Below, in pieces: positions 1 to 8,674 of a stretch of 64,000 bases of DNA; position 1 is the first letter of the stretch, and the number at the start of each line of letters is the position of its first letter. The stretch covers positions 1 through 64,000 of the forward strand of contig JAUNOG010000001.1 in assembly GCA_030531185.1 (NCBI GenBank), written 5' to 3'. Source of the DNA: Ruminococcus sp. Lineage in GTDB: Bacteria; Bacillota; Clostridia; Oscillospirales; Ruminococcaceae. The notes beneath the pieces were generated by a model that worked only from the letters and a program-made list of their open reading frames with translations, was not told the DNA's origin and did no database searches. Both the position numbers and the translations under genes were made by a program.

Positions 1-1160
1 GAGTGCCATCAACAAAGAAAATGCAGCGGTATTGGCCATCTATATGTTACCAGGATAAGACGGCTTATCTTTGCAAGGTGCTGGCGGCAGGCGGCGCGGA
101 AATGTACATCACAGGCAGTAATCCGCTGTCCACTCAGGACGACGTTGCCGCAGGTCTTGTACACGACGGACTTAACGTTTTTGCGTGGCACGGCGCAACG
201 GAGGAGGAGTATCACAGACATATTTCAGAGGTCGTAAAGGTCGGTCCCAACATTATTATCGACGACGGGGGAGATCTTGTTAACCTTATCCACAGCGAAT
301 ATCCCGAGCTTATCCCGAACGTTATCGGCGGCTGTGAGGAGACAACGACGGGCATTATCCGCCTTATTGCTATGAATAAGGCTAAGGAGCTTAAATTCCC
401 TATGGTGCTTGTTAACAACGCCAAGTGCAAGTATCTGTTCGATAACCGATACGGTACGGGGCAGTCTGTCTGGGACGGTATCAACCGCACGACCAATCTC
501 ATTGTTGCGGGAAAGAATGTCGTAGTCGCAGGTTACGGCTGGTGCGGCAAGGGCGTCGCTATGAGAGCCAAGGGACTTGGCGCAAGCGTTATTGTTACTG
601 AGGTCGATCCCGTTAAGGCAATAGAGGCGGTAATGGACGGCTTTAAGGTTATGAAAATGGAGGAAGCCGCAAAAATAGGCGACTTCTTTGTGACCGTTAC
701 GGGCTGTAAGGACGTTATAACGGAAAAGTCCTTTGTGAATATGAAGGACGGAGCGATCCTCTGCAATGCAGGACATTTTGACTGCGAGGTGGACGTTGCG
801 GGACTGAAAAAGCTTGCAGTTGAGAGCAAGCTTGCGAGAAATAATATCGACGGATATAAGCTCCCCAACGGAAACTGGCTGTATGTCATAGGCGAGGGCA
901 GACTGGTAAATCTTGCGGCAGGCGACGGACACCCCGCAGAAATTATGGATATGTCCTTTGCAATTCAGGCGTTGTCTGCAGCTTATCTTGTTAAGAACAG
1001 AGATAAGGTATCAAAGCTTGAGGCAGGCAACAGAGTGGTATACGTTCCCGAGGAGATAGACAACGAGGTCGCAGGTGCAAAGCTTAAATACTGGGGACTT
1101 GAAATAGACAAGCTCTCTGAAGAACAGGAGAAATATCTCAATAGCTGGGAAGTTGAATAA
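1..1160 (+). CDS. ahcY: Adenosylhomocysteinase (5' end cut by window edge)
   Basis: S-adenosylhomocysteine hydrolase. It splits S-adenosylhomocysteine into adenosine and homocysteine with a tightly bound NAD, removing the inhibitory by-product of methyl transfer. The reading frame is open to the first base, so the N-terminus lies outside the window; about 385 residues remain, against a usual 410-470. Visible signatures are DNRYGTGQSVWDGI (substrate/NAD domain hinge), the Rossmann motif GYGWCGKGVAMRAKGLGA, NAGHFD, and the C-terminal GEGRLVNLAAGDGHP. The gene ends at a strong hairpin that separates it from the convergent regulator gene. Identification is secure; only the true start is unknown. 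Confidence 0.97.
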   Translation, partial: VPSTKKMQRYWPSICYQDKTAYLCKVLAAGGAEMYITGSNPLSTQDDVAAGLVHDGLNVFAWHGATEEEYHRHISEVVKVGPNIIIDDGGDLVNLIHSEYPELIPNVIGGCEETTTGIIRLIAMNKAKELKFPMVLVNNAKCKYLFDNRYGTGQSVWDGINRTTNLIVAGKNVVVAGYGWCGKGVAMRAKGLGASVIVTEVDPVKAIEAVMDGFKVMKMEEAAKIGDFFVTVTGCKDVITEKSFVNMKDGAILCNAGHFDCEVDVAGLKKLAVESKLARNNIDGYKLPNGNWLYVIGEGRLVNLAAGDGHPAEIMDMSFAIQALSAAYLVKNRDKVSKLEAGNRVVYVPEEIDNEVAGAKLKYWGLEIDKLSEEQEKYLNSWEVE

Positions 1161-1182
1161 GCAGTAATCTAAAGTAAAAGGA

Positions 1183-1219
1183 CGGCGCACTAAGTCGGTA
1201 AACCCGACAAAGTGCGCCG
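1183..1219. terminator. Bidirectional terminator hairpin
   Basis: A 9-bp GC-rich outer stem (CGGCGCACT / AGTGCGCCG) and a 5-bp inner stem (GTCGG / CCGAC) are separated by an AA:AA internal loop. It lies between two convergent genes, with A/T-rich tails on both sides, so it can stop transcription from both. Confidence 0.8.
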
Positions 1220-1250
1220 ATTATTTATATTTACTTATTTACGACCTATA

Positions 1251-1625
1251 TTACTGCTTTTCCAGCTTGACAGCATATTTCTTGATAGCCTCAAAGGACT
1301 CTGCGCTTATAACGTGTTCGATACGGCAAGCGTCCTCTACGGCAACCTTGGGATCAACGCCCATAAGCGTGAGACAATGGGAAATAAGTCTGTGACGTTC
1401 GTACATTTTTTCTGCGATTTCAAGTCCCATATCTGTAAGAGTAATGTAACCGTCCTTGTCAACGCTTATATATCCGTTTTCACGGAGATTTTTCATAGCA
1501 ACGCTTACGCTGGGCTTGGAAAATTCCAGTTCATTCACAATATCGATACTGCGTACCTCGCCCTTGCGTTCATTAATAATAAGTATGGTTTCAAGATAAT
1601 TCTCAGCGGATTCCTGAATTTTCAA
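1251..1625 (-). CDS. DtxR/MntR-family metal-dependent transcriptional regulator
   Basis: A winged-helix repressor of the DtxR/MntR type, 124 residues with a TTG start. That start is chosen because GGGGGTG (1631-1637) lies 5 nt upstream and the protein then begins KIQESAENYLETI, the family's usual first helix; a longer open frame exists upstream but has no ribosome site. Residues matching the MntR metal ligands are present: Glu near the N-terminus, a His in YERHRLI, and the pair in CRIEHV. The size lacks a C-terminal SH3-like domain, as in MntR rather than DtxR. It probably senses Mn(II) or Fe(II); which metal, and which targets, cannot be read here. No metal transporter lies beside it. Confidence 0.88.
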   Translation of the reverse strand: MKIQESAENYLETILIINERKGEVRSIDIVNELEFSKPSVSVAMKNLRENGYISVDKDGYITLTDMGLEIAEKMYERHRLISHCLTLMGVDPKVAVEDACRIEHVISAESFEAIKKYAVKLEKQ

Positions 1626-1695
1626 AATTACACCCCCATAAAAAGATAGCTTATAAATTAACATTACATCGATAGATGCAAATGGTTTATAGTAT

Positions 1696-1724
1696 ATTTT
1701 AACATATTTATCGTCTTTTTGCAA
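1696..1724 (-). promoter_or_regulatory. Sigma-70-type promoter of the DtxR/MntR-like gene
   Basis: Read on the minus strand: TTGCAA (1719-1724), a 17-nt spacer and TAAAAT (1696-1701). It lies about 70 nt upstream of the chosen TTG start. Confidence 0.6.
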
Positions 1725-1877
1725 GCTTTTAGTGCGCTTTATTTATTTTTGTGAATTTTGTACAATAAATACTATTCTTGTTTGTGGAAAAATAATATCC
1801 TTTTATTTATAAATTAAAAAATTTCGGTAACAATAATAACCTATCTTAGCAAGAAAATATTTAAGGAGAGATGACTT

Positions 1878-2135
1878 ATGAAAAATTTCACGTACATTAT
1901 CAAGGACGAAACAGGAATTCACGCAAGACCCGCAGGAATGCTCGTCAAGTGCGCTCAGGGCTTTAAGTCCGATATAAAAATCGAAAAGGACGGAAAGTCC
2001 GCAGACGCCAAAAAGCTTTTCGGAATTATGGGTCTTGCCGTAAAATGCGGAAACGAGGTAAAAGTGTCCTGCGCGGGTGAGGACGAAGCGGAAGCCTCCG
2101 CTGAGCTTGAAAAGTTTTTTAAAGATAACCTCTGA
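1878..2135 (+). CDS. ptsH: Phosphocarrier protein HPr
   Basis: HPr, the small cytoplasmic phosphocarrier that takes phosphate from Enzyme I and passes it to sugar-specific PTS Enzyme II components. The 85-residue length is typical. The active-site signature GIHARPAG places the phosphorylated histidine at position 15. At position 46, where Gram-positive HPr normally has the serine phosphorylated by HPr kinase, this protein has Lys (DAKKLFGIMGL). AAGGAGAG precedes the ATG. The Enzyme I gene follows after 39 nt, so the two general PTS proteins form an operon; no permease gene is nearby. Confidence 0.96.
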   Translation: MKNFTYIIKDETGIHARPAGMLVKCAQGFKSDIKIEKDGKSADAKKLFGIMGLAVKCGNEVKVSCAGEDEAEASAELEKFFKDNL

Positions 2136-2174
2136 TCGATAGAGCATAGACTTAGCGAAAGGACGTGGCGGAAA

Positions 2175-3836
2175 ATGAACGTCATAAAAGGCAAAGGCGT
2201 TTCAAACGGCGTAGCAATAGGCAGAATGAAGTTCCTCGGGAAAACAAGAACCGGCGTAAAGCGCATACATTCCGAAAACAGTGAGGCGGAAATGTCCCGC
2301 TTTGAGAATGCAAAGCAGCAGACGCTCGCTCAGCTTGAACAGCTTTATCAAAAAGCCGTCGTGGAGGTCGGCGAGGCAAACGCTCAGATATTTGAAATAC
2401 ATCAGATGATGGTTGAGGACGAGGATTATCTGGAGTCCATAGAGAATATCATAAGGTCCCAGAGCGTCAACGCGGAATATGCCGTCGCCTGCACGGGAGA
2501 TAATTTTGCAAAAATGTTTTCCTCTATGGACGACGAGTATATGAAGGCGCGTTCCGCAGATGTGCTGGATATATCCGACAGGATCGTAAAAAATCTTACG
2601 AACGCGCAGACTGAGGATTTTTCCGCAGACGAAAAGCTGATAATCTGCACCGACGACCTTACGCCCAGCGAGACAGTTCAAATGGATAAAAGCAAGGTGC
2701 TTGCCTTTGTGACAAGAAACGGTTCGTCAAATTCCCACACAGCAATTCTTGCAAGGACAATGTCAATACCCGCAGTTATAGGCGCAGGAGAACAGCTTTT
2801 GGACGAATATGACGGCGCGGACTGCATTGTCGACGCATTCACAGGAGAGGTTTATGTAAATCCAGATAAGGAAACTGCCGAAAGGCTCACAGCTAAAAGA
2901 GAGGAAGACATAAAGCGCAGAGAGCTTATCCGCCAGCTGAAAGGCAAGGAAAACATAACGCTTGACGGAAAGAAAATCAAGCTTTACGCCAATATAGGAG
3001 GGCTTTCCGACGTAGGAGAGGCTCTCAGGAACGACGCGGGAGGGATAGGTCTTTTCAGAAGCGAATTTCTTTATCTTGAAAGCAAGGATTATCCGACTGA
3101 GGAAACGCAGTTTGCAGTTTATAAATCCGTTGCGGAAAATATGGCGGGCAAGCCTGTCATCATCAGAACTATGGATATAGGTGCAGACAAGCGTATAGAT
3201 TACTTCAATATGCCATATGAGGAAAATCCCGCTTTAGGCTGGCGCGCTCTGAGAATATGCCTTGACCGACCCGAAATATTCAAAACGCAGCTTAAAGCTT
3301 TGTGCAGAGCGTCGGCTTACGGGAACATTCAGATAATGATACCTATGATAACCTCGGTCCGGGAGATCAGAGAGGTGCGAAAGCTTGTATCGGAGGTACA
3401 GTCACAGCTCAGAGCCGACGGCGTAAGCTTTAATGAAAATATGCCCATAGGCGTTATGATAGAAACTCCTGCGGCGGCAATAATAAGCGATAAGCTGGCG
3501 AAAGAGGCGGACTTTTTCAGTATCGGGACAAACGATCTTACGCAGTATACGCTTGCCTGCGACAGACAAAATCCGCGTCTTGAAAAGTACTGTAACGTTT
3601 ATCACCCCGCAATTCTCAGGCTTATCAAGCTTGCAGTGGATAACGCTCACGCTGAGGGCAAATGGTGCGGTATCTGCGGCGAACTGGGCGGAGACGTAAA
3701 AATGACAGAACAATTCCTCGCTATGGGAGTGGACGAGCTTTCAATGGTCCCCTCATTGATACTGGAGGTAAGAGACAAAGTGCGAAAGTGCGATACTTCA
3801 AAGCTTGACAGGAATATTCTGTCTGATATTGAATGA
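2175..3836 (+). CDS. ptsI: Phosphoenolpyruvate-protein phosphotransferase (PTS Enzyme I)
   Basis: Enzyme I moves phosphate from phosphoenolpyruvate to HPr, the first step of PTS sugar uptake. At 553 residues it is close to the family's usual 570. Domain order is normal: an N-terminal HPr-binding helical region, the phosphohistidine domain with GSSNSHTAILAR (His188), then the C-terminal PEP-binding barrel with GIGLFRSEFLYL, PMITSVREI, FFSIGTNDLTQYTLA and the catalytic-cysteine motif GICGELGGD. The canonical GGxTSHxAI is GSSNSHTAI here, a mild variation. It lies directly after ptsH and is followed by a terminator. Confidence 0.96.
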   Translation: MNVIKGKGVSNGVAIGRMKFLGKTRTGVKRIHSENSEAEMSRFENAKQQTLAQLEQLYQKAVVEVGEANAQIFEIHQMMVEDEDYLESIENIIRSQSVNAEYAVACTGDNFAKMFSSMDDEYMKARSADVLDISDRIVKNLTNAQTEDFSADEKLIICTDDLTPSETVQMDKSKVLAFVTRNGSSNSHTAILARTMSIPAVIGAGEQLLDEYDGADCIVDAFTGEVYVNPDKETAERLTAKREEDIKRRELIRQLKGKENITLDGKKIKLYANIGGLSDVGEALRNDAGGIGLFRSEFLYLESKDYPTEETQFAVYKSVAENMAGKPVIIRTMDIGADKRIDYFNMPYEENPALGWRALRICLDRPEIFKTQLKALCRASAYGNIQIMIPMITSVREIREVRKLVSEVQSQLRADGVSFNENMPIGVMIETPAAAIISDKLAKEADFFSIGTNDLTQYTLACDRQNPRLEKYCNVYHPAILRLIKLAVDNAHAEGKWCGICGELGGDVKMTEQFLAMGVDELSMVPSLILEVRDKVRKCDTSKLDRNILSDIE

Positions 3837-3850
3837 ATGTTATGAATGAA

Positions 3851-3882
3851 ATCCTTTGTGTGAACAGAGGATTTTATTTTTT
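3851..3882 (+). terminator. Rho-independent terminator of ptsH-ptsI
   Basis: The stem ATCCTTTG / CAGAGGAT (one G:U pair) is followed by a T-rich tract, TTTTATTTTTT, ending near 3882. Confidence 0.75.
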
Positions 3883-3975
3883 GCGGATAATAAAAAGGGC
3901 TTTGTCAAATTCCATAAATTCCAGCAAAATCTGCGCTTAAAATACAGCGATATCAACATATTTTATTACAAACGC

Positions 3976-4004
3976 TTGACAAATGTACGCAGAGGAATTA
4001 TAAT
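3976..4004 (+). promoter_or_regulatory. Consensus promoter of the TrmB-like gene
   Basis: TTGACA (3976-3981), exactly 17 nt, then TATAAT (3999-4004), a perfect match to the housekeeping consensus. Such a strong promoter before a regulator gene fits the operator-like palindrome that follows it. Confidence 0.85.
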
Positions 4005-4005
4005 T

Positions 4006-4019
4006 ACTACTATAGTAGT
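4006..4019. promoter_or_regulatory. 14-bp perfect palindrome over the transcription start
   Basis: ACTACTATAGTAGT begins 1 nt after the -10 box and covers the expected +1. A bound protein here would block the promoter. The most economical inference is autoregulation by the TrmB-like protein encoded just downstream. Confidence 0.55.
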
Positions 4020-4052
4020 TACTAAATAAACTATAAAAGGAGAAGATGAAAA

Positions 4053-4850
4053 ATGAACGAATCTTTATTGGATAAACTGCAAAAATTCGGACTCAACCTT
4101 TACGAAGCTAAAGCGTATGCGGGATTGCTTAAAATCGGAACCGCCAATGCGTATAAAATAAGTAAGGAGTCGGGTATACCAAGAGCAAGAATTTACGATA
4201 TTTTGGAATCGCTAACCAAGCGTGGATTAGCTATGGTTGAGGAAAGCAGTGAAAATATAAGAACCTATACTTCGGTGCCGAGCAAAGTTTTTTTGGAGAA
4301 TATGAGGAAGGAGTGGGAACAGGATTACGAAGAAGTAAAGAAAGATCTGGAAGCCTTAGAGACTATGGAAAAAAAGCAGGATATTTATGTCTTTACAGTA
4401 AAAGGGAAAGCAAATATAACCGAATATTGCAGGCAGCTTTTGAAAGAAGCAAGTCATCATATAATTATTTCCGTATGGGATCATATGTACGAAACGCTGC
4501 TGCCAGAATTAAGCGAATGTCAAGACCGCGGGTGCAAGGTTTTAGGAATTGGGCATAATATTGATGCTCCCATTGACGGAATTGAAAAGCATTTCGGCGG
4601 GAAAATACATCAGATGGAAGAAAATATGCATTGGTTTATTCTTTCCGCAGACAGCGAAAAAATGCTGTACGGTTATTCTGTGGAAGCTGATAAAGACGCA
4701 TTTTATACAGAGGACAAAAGTCATATTTATCTTATGGAGGACTATATTTTACACGATATGGTAATCAACCGTCTTGCGGCAGATAAAGGCAATGGAGATA
4801 AATTAGCTCTGATAATGGAGGAGCTTGTATGCGATACGAAAAATTTATAA
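4053..4850 (+). CDS. TrmB-family transcriptional regulator
   Basis: A 265-residue regulator. The first 75 residues are a TrmB-type winged helix (LNLYEAKAYAGLLKIG, ARIYDILESLTKRGLA). A coiled segment follows at about 85-115. The C-terminal part (about 120-250) resembles the ligand-binding, phospholipase-D-like fold of TrmB proteins (HHIIISVWDHMYETLLPEL). Characterised TrmB proteins mostly sense sugars and are best known in archaea. Its neighbour here is ilvC, which suggests control of branched-chain amino acid synthesis, but that is inference. The start has AAGGAGAAG upstream. Its own promoter carries a palindrome over the start site. Effector unknown. Confidence 0.85.
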   Translation: MNESLLDKLQKFGLNLYEAKAYAGLLKIGTANAYKISKESGIPRARIYDILESLTKRGLAMVEESSENIRTYTSVPSKVFLENMRKEWEQDYEEVKKDLEALETMEKKQDIYVFTVKGKANITEYCRQLLKEASHHIIISVWDHMYETLLPELSECQDRGCKVLGIGHNIDAPIDGIEKHFGGKIHQMEENMHWFILSADSEKMLYGYSVEADKDAFYTEDKSHIYLMEDYILHDMVINRLAADKGNGDKLALIMEELVCDTKNL

Positions 4851-4881
4851 ACGATCATATTCGGGCGGAGCAATAGTCTAC

Positions 4882-4910
4882 AACGGTATAAAGTCGCATT
4901 TTATACCGTT
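4882..4910 (+). terminator. Hairpin between the regulator and ilvC, terminator- or attenuator-like
   Basis: An 11-bp perfect stem, AACGGTATAAA / TTTATACCGTT, with a 7-nt loop, followed by ACAATAAAAATTT rather than a clean T-run. It ends about 28 nt before ilvC. It may reduce read-through from the regulator gene into ilvC. No separate ilvC promoter is obvious. Confidence 0.5.
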
Positions 4911-4917
4911 ACAATAA

Positions 4918-5931
<1,014 letters not shown>

Positions 5932-6001
5932 TTTGAACGTAGAAAAAATCAAGAAATAAATAAAAATTCCTATAAGTTTAATATAATTTTCTTCCGTAAG
6001 A

Positions 6002-6030
6002 TTGACAAAATTAAATTTCCATAGTATAAT
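6002..6030 (+). promoter_or_regulatory. Consensus promoter of the exporter-like gene
   Basis: TTGACA (6002-6007), 17 nt, TATAAT (6025-6030). A perfect consensus promoter only about 33 nt from the start codon. Confidence 0.85.
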
Positions 6031-6062
6031 AAAAGGGTTACTAAATTTATGGGAGTTTTAAA

Positions 6063-6917
6063 ATGCTGGATACTTTACTGGACGTTGTGGTTGACGCTCT
6101 TATAGACAGCGCAAAGGTTCTGCCTTTTCTGTTCGGCGTCTATCTTTTAATTGAATATATCGAACACCGCTCTGCGGACAAGCTTGGTAAGGCTTTGCAG
6201 AAAATGGGTCCGTTCGGCGCAGTCGGAGGAGGAATTCTCGGAGCGGTGCCTCAGTGCGGATTTTCCGTTGTCGCCTCCAATCTTTATACGGGCAGACTGA
6301 TATCTATGGGTACTCTTGTGGCTGTGTATCTTTCCACCAGCGACGAGGCTGTGCCTATGATGATATCAAATCCCGAGTTTGCCTCCGAGCTGTGGAAGCT
6401 GATACTTATTAAGGCGGCTGTGGGAATTATCGCAGGCATAATAGTCGATCTATGTCTGAGGGCAATGGGCAGACATCAGCACGACGAACCCTTTGTCGAT
6501 CTGTGCGAGGACTGCGACTGTGAACATCACGGAATAGTGCATTCCGCATTGCACCATACAATTCATATAATTATATTTATTCTCGCAGTAAATCTTATTC
6601 TCGGCTGTGTAATGGAATTTGCGGGAGTTGACGCTGTGAAAAAGATAATGATGACCGACAGCGTGTTCCAGCCGTTTATAGCGGGTATTGTGGGATTTAT
6701 CCCCAACTGCGCCGCCTCTGTGGTTCTTACTCAGCTTTATATCGAGGGAGTTGTATCATTCGGCGCATTGATATCGGGACTTTGCACAGGCGCAGGCGTT
6801 GGACTTCTGGTGCTTTTCAAAACAAATAAACACGTTAAGGAAAATCTTTCGATAATGGGTATACTTTATATTGCCGCGATAGCTGCGGGATTTGTGAGCA
6901 ATCTGATTGTGAAGTAA
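6063..6917 (+). CDS. Putative heavy-metal exporter-like membrane protein (ArsP_2-type)
   Basis: A 284-residue polytopic membrane protein that looks like the ArsP_2 family of putative metal exporters. It has two related halves: PQCGFSVV (63-70) and PNCAASVV (214-221), each followed by about 40 similar hydrophobic residues, which indicates an internal duplication. Between the halves lies a His/Cys/Asp-rich loop (138-168: GRHQHDEPF, CEDCDCEHH, HHTIH), a likely metal-binding segment. Database names for this family include arsenic efflux protein and putative manganese transporter; the substrate cannot be decided here. It is a single-gene unit with its own consensus promoter and terminator. GGGAG precedes the ATG. 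Confidence 0.75.
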   Translation: MLDTLLDVVVDALIDSAKVLPFLFGVYLLIEYIEHRSADKLGKALQKMGPFGAVGGGILGAVPQCGFSVVASNLYTGRLISMGTLVAVYLSTSDEAVPMMISNPEFASELWKLILIKAAVGIIAGIIVDLCLRAMGRHQHDEPFVDLCEDCDCEHHGIVHSALHHTIHIIIFILAVNLILGCVMEFAGVDAVKKIMMTDSVFQPFIAGIVGFIPNCAASVVLTQLYIEGVVSFGALISGLCTGAGVGLLVLFKTNKHVKENLSIMGILYIAAIAAGFVSNLIVK

Positions 6918-6974
6918 GTTCGTATCGGATTAAAATATTTAAGGTAAAATGTTAATATGAGCAAATAAATATCA

Positions 6975-7007
6975 AACAGCCGAGCGTTTTTTTATCGCTC
7001 GGCTGTT
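6975..7007. terminator. Bidirectional terminator
   Basis: A 12-bp perfect stem, AACAGCCGAGCG / CGCTCGGCTGTT, with a T-rich loop, between two convergent genes. Confidence 0.8.
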
Positions 7008-7029
7008 GTCGTATACAAAATTTACGGAG

Positions 7030-8619
7030 TTACTCATTCGGAGCAAATTCAGACATAATTTTCAGAGCGGTCTTAATGCCGTCTACCGCCGCGCTCATAA
7101 TTCCGCCCGCATAACCCGCTCCCTCTCCGCAGGGGTAGAGGTTTGTGCAGGACAGCGAGGTCATATTTTCTCCTCGGGTTATTCTTACAGGGGAGCTTGT
7201 TCTCGTTTCGGGCGCGGACAGCATTGCTCCTCCGTCGCCGAAGCATTTCATTTTCCGAGAGAATTCATTCAGCCCCGTTTTCATCATATCCGTCACAAAT
7301 TTCGGGAATATCTTGCCGTAGTCCGACGCCGTTAATCCAAGCACGTAGGTCGGCGCGACCGTTCCGTTAAGGGAGGGCTTATCCTCCAAAAAACCTTTGA
7401 CGGTCGTTCCGCAAGCCTTGTAACCGTCCGACTGAGCGTAAGCGTTCCGCTCGATCTTTCTTGCAAAATCCACACCGTCAAGAACTCCGCTGCCGAAGTC
7501 TGCGGGTGTGACGGACACAACCACAGCCGCGTTGGCGTTTTTGCCGTCTCTGGCAAATTCGCTCATTCCGTTTGTAATAACTCCGCCTTTCTCCGAGGCT
7601 GAGGGCACAACTGTTCCGCCGGGACACATACAAAATGTGTAAACGCCCCGTCCCGATCTATTGCGGTAGGAGAGCTGATATTCCCCTTTAGGCAAAAGCG
7701 GATTTCCTGCGTGCGCGCCGTAAAGACTTTCATCAACTGCGGATTGCTTATGCTCTATTCTTGCGCCTACGGAGAACGGTTTAGGTTCAAGGAAAATTCC
7801 TTTGCTCGCCAAAAGCTCAAATGTGTCCCTTGCCGAATGCCCTATGGCAAGCACCAGAGCCGAGACTGAAATTTCTTCGCTCTTGCATACAGCCTTTTCC
7901 ACGGAACTGTTTTTTACAGTGAAATCCAAAAGCTGCTCTTCAAAGCGCACCTCGCCGCCAAGCTCGATTATCCTCGTTCTGATCGCCTTGACAATTTTCC
8001 TCAGATTGTCCGTACCGATATGGGGCTTTGCCTTGGTGAGTATTTCCTCAGGCGCGCCGAAATCTGCGAAGCGTTTCAGTACATACTGGCAGAGAGGGTC
8101 TTTTATACGCGTGGTAAGCTTGCCGTCGGAAAAAGTTCCCGCGCCGCCCTCGCCGAACTGTACGTTAGAATTTATGTCCAGTTCTCCGCTGTTCCAGAAA
8201 TTCTGTACCTTTGCGGTTCTGCTGTCAACGTCTCCGCCGCGCTCTAAAATTATGGGCTTGTAGCCCTGCTCCGCAAGCGCTAGTCCGCAGAACATTCCCG
8301 CAGGACCGAAGCCTGCGATAACAACTCTGCCCTCACGTCTGCACTTTGCAATAACAGGCTCGTATGCTCCCTGCGCCGCATAGGTAAGCTTGGGATTGTT
8401 TTCGCACAGCTTTTTTTCAAGTCCGCCGTCGTCAAGTTTTATGAAAACAGAATGCACAAAATGGATATCGTTTCTCTTTCGCGCGTCCAGAGAGGTTTTG
8501 TGGATATGGCATTCAAGCACACGCTTTTTGTCGATGCCGAGAGCTTTTACGGCATTATTAAAAATGCTTTTCTCATCTGCCGAAAGCGGCGAAGATATCT
8601 GATTTACAATAACAGGCAT
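7030..8619 (-). CDS. FAD-dependent oxidoreductase, COG2509-like
   Basis: A 529-residue flavoprotein. Residues 1-90 form a small N-terminal domain; then comes the dinucleotide-binding motif GFGPAGMFCGLALAEQGY with ILERGGDVDSR, followed by the family's conserved NVQFGEGGAGTFSDGKL and GSRPFSV-like region (EPKPFSVGARIEH), and a C-terminal FAD motif LYPCGEGAGYAGGIMSAAVDG. Proteins of this kind are annotated as uncharacterised FAD-dependent dehydrogenases; the physiological substrate is unknown. The ribosome site CGGAGG sits directly after the terminator of the upstream cdaA-cdaR unit, so the gene needs its own promoter or read-through. Family placement is secure, reaction is not. Confidence 0.9.
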   Translation of the reverse strand: MPVIVNQISSPLSADEKSIFNNAVKALGIDKKRVLECHIHKTSLDARKRNDIHFVHSVFIKLDDGGLEKKLCENNPKLTYAAQGAYEPVIAKCRREGRVVIAGFGPAGMFCGLALAEQGYKPIILERGGDVDSRTAKVQNFWNSGELDINSNVQFGEGGAGTFSDGKLTTRIKDPLCQYVLKRFADFGAPEEILTKAKPHIGTDNLRKIVKAIRTRIIELGGEVRFEEQLLDFTVKNSSVEKAVCKSEEISVSALVLAIGHSARDTFELLASKGIFLEPKPFSVGARIEHKQSAVDESLYGAHAGNPLLPKGEYQLSYRNRSGRGVYTFCMCPGGTVVPSASEKGGVITNGMSEFARDGKNANAAVVVSVTPADFGSGVLDGVDFARKIERNAYAQSDGYKACGTTVKGFLEDKPSLNGTVAPTYVLGLTASDYGKIFPKFVTDMMKTGLNEFSRKMKCFGDGGAMLSAPETRTSSPVRITRGENMTSLSCTNLYPCGEGAGYAGGIMSAAVDGIKTALKIMSEFAPNE

Positions 8620-8629
8620 TTTAAACCTC

Positions 8630-8668
8630 CGAAAAAACGGTTCGGCAAGCAGTTACCGAACCGAATTA
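8630..8668 (-). terminator. Terminator of the cdaA-cdaR unit
   Basis: On the minus strand, CGGTTCGG / CCGAACCG (8638-8663) is followed by a run of six T, ending just before the next gene's ribosome site. Confidence 0.8.
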
Positions 8669-8674
8669 TACATA

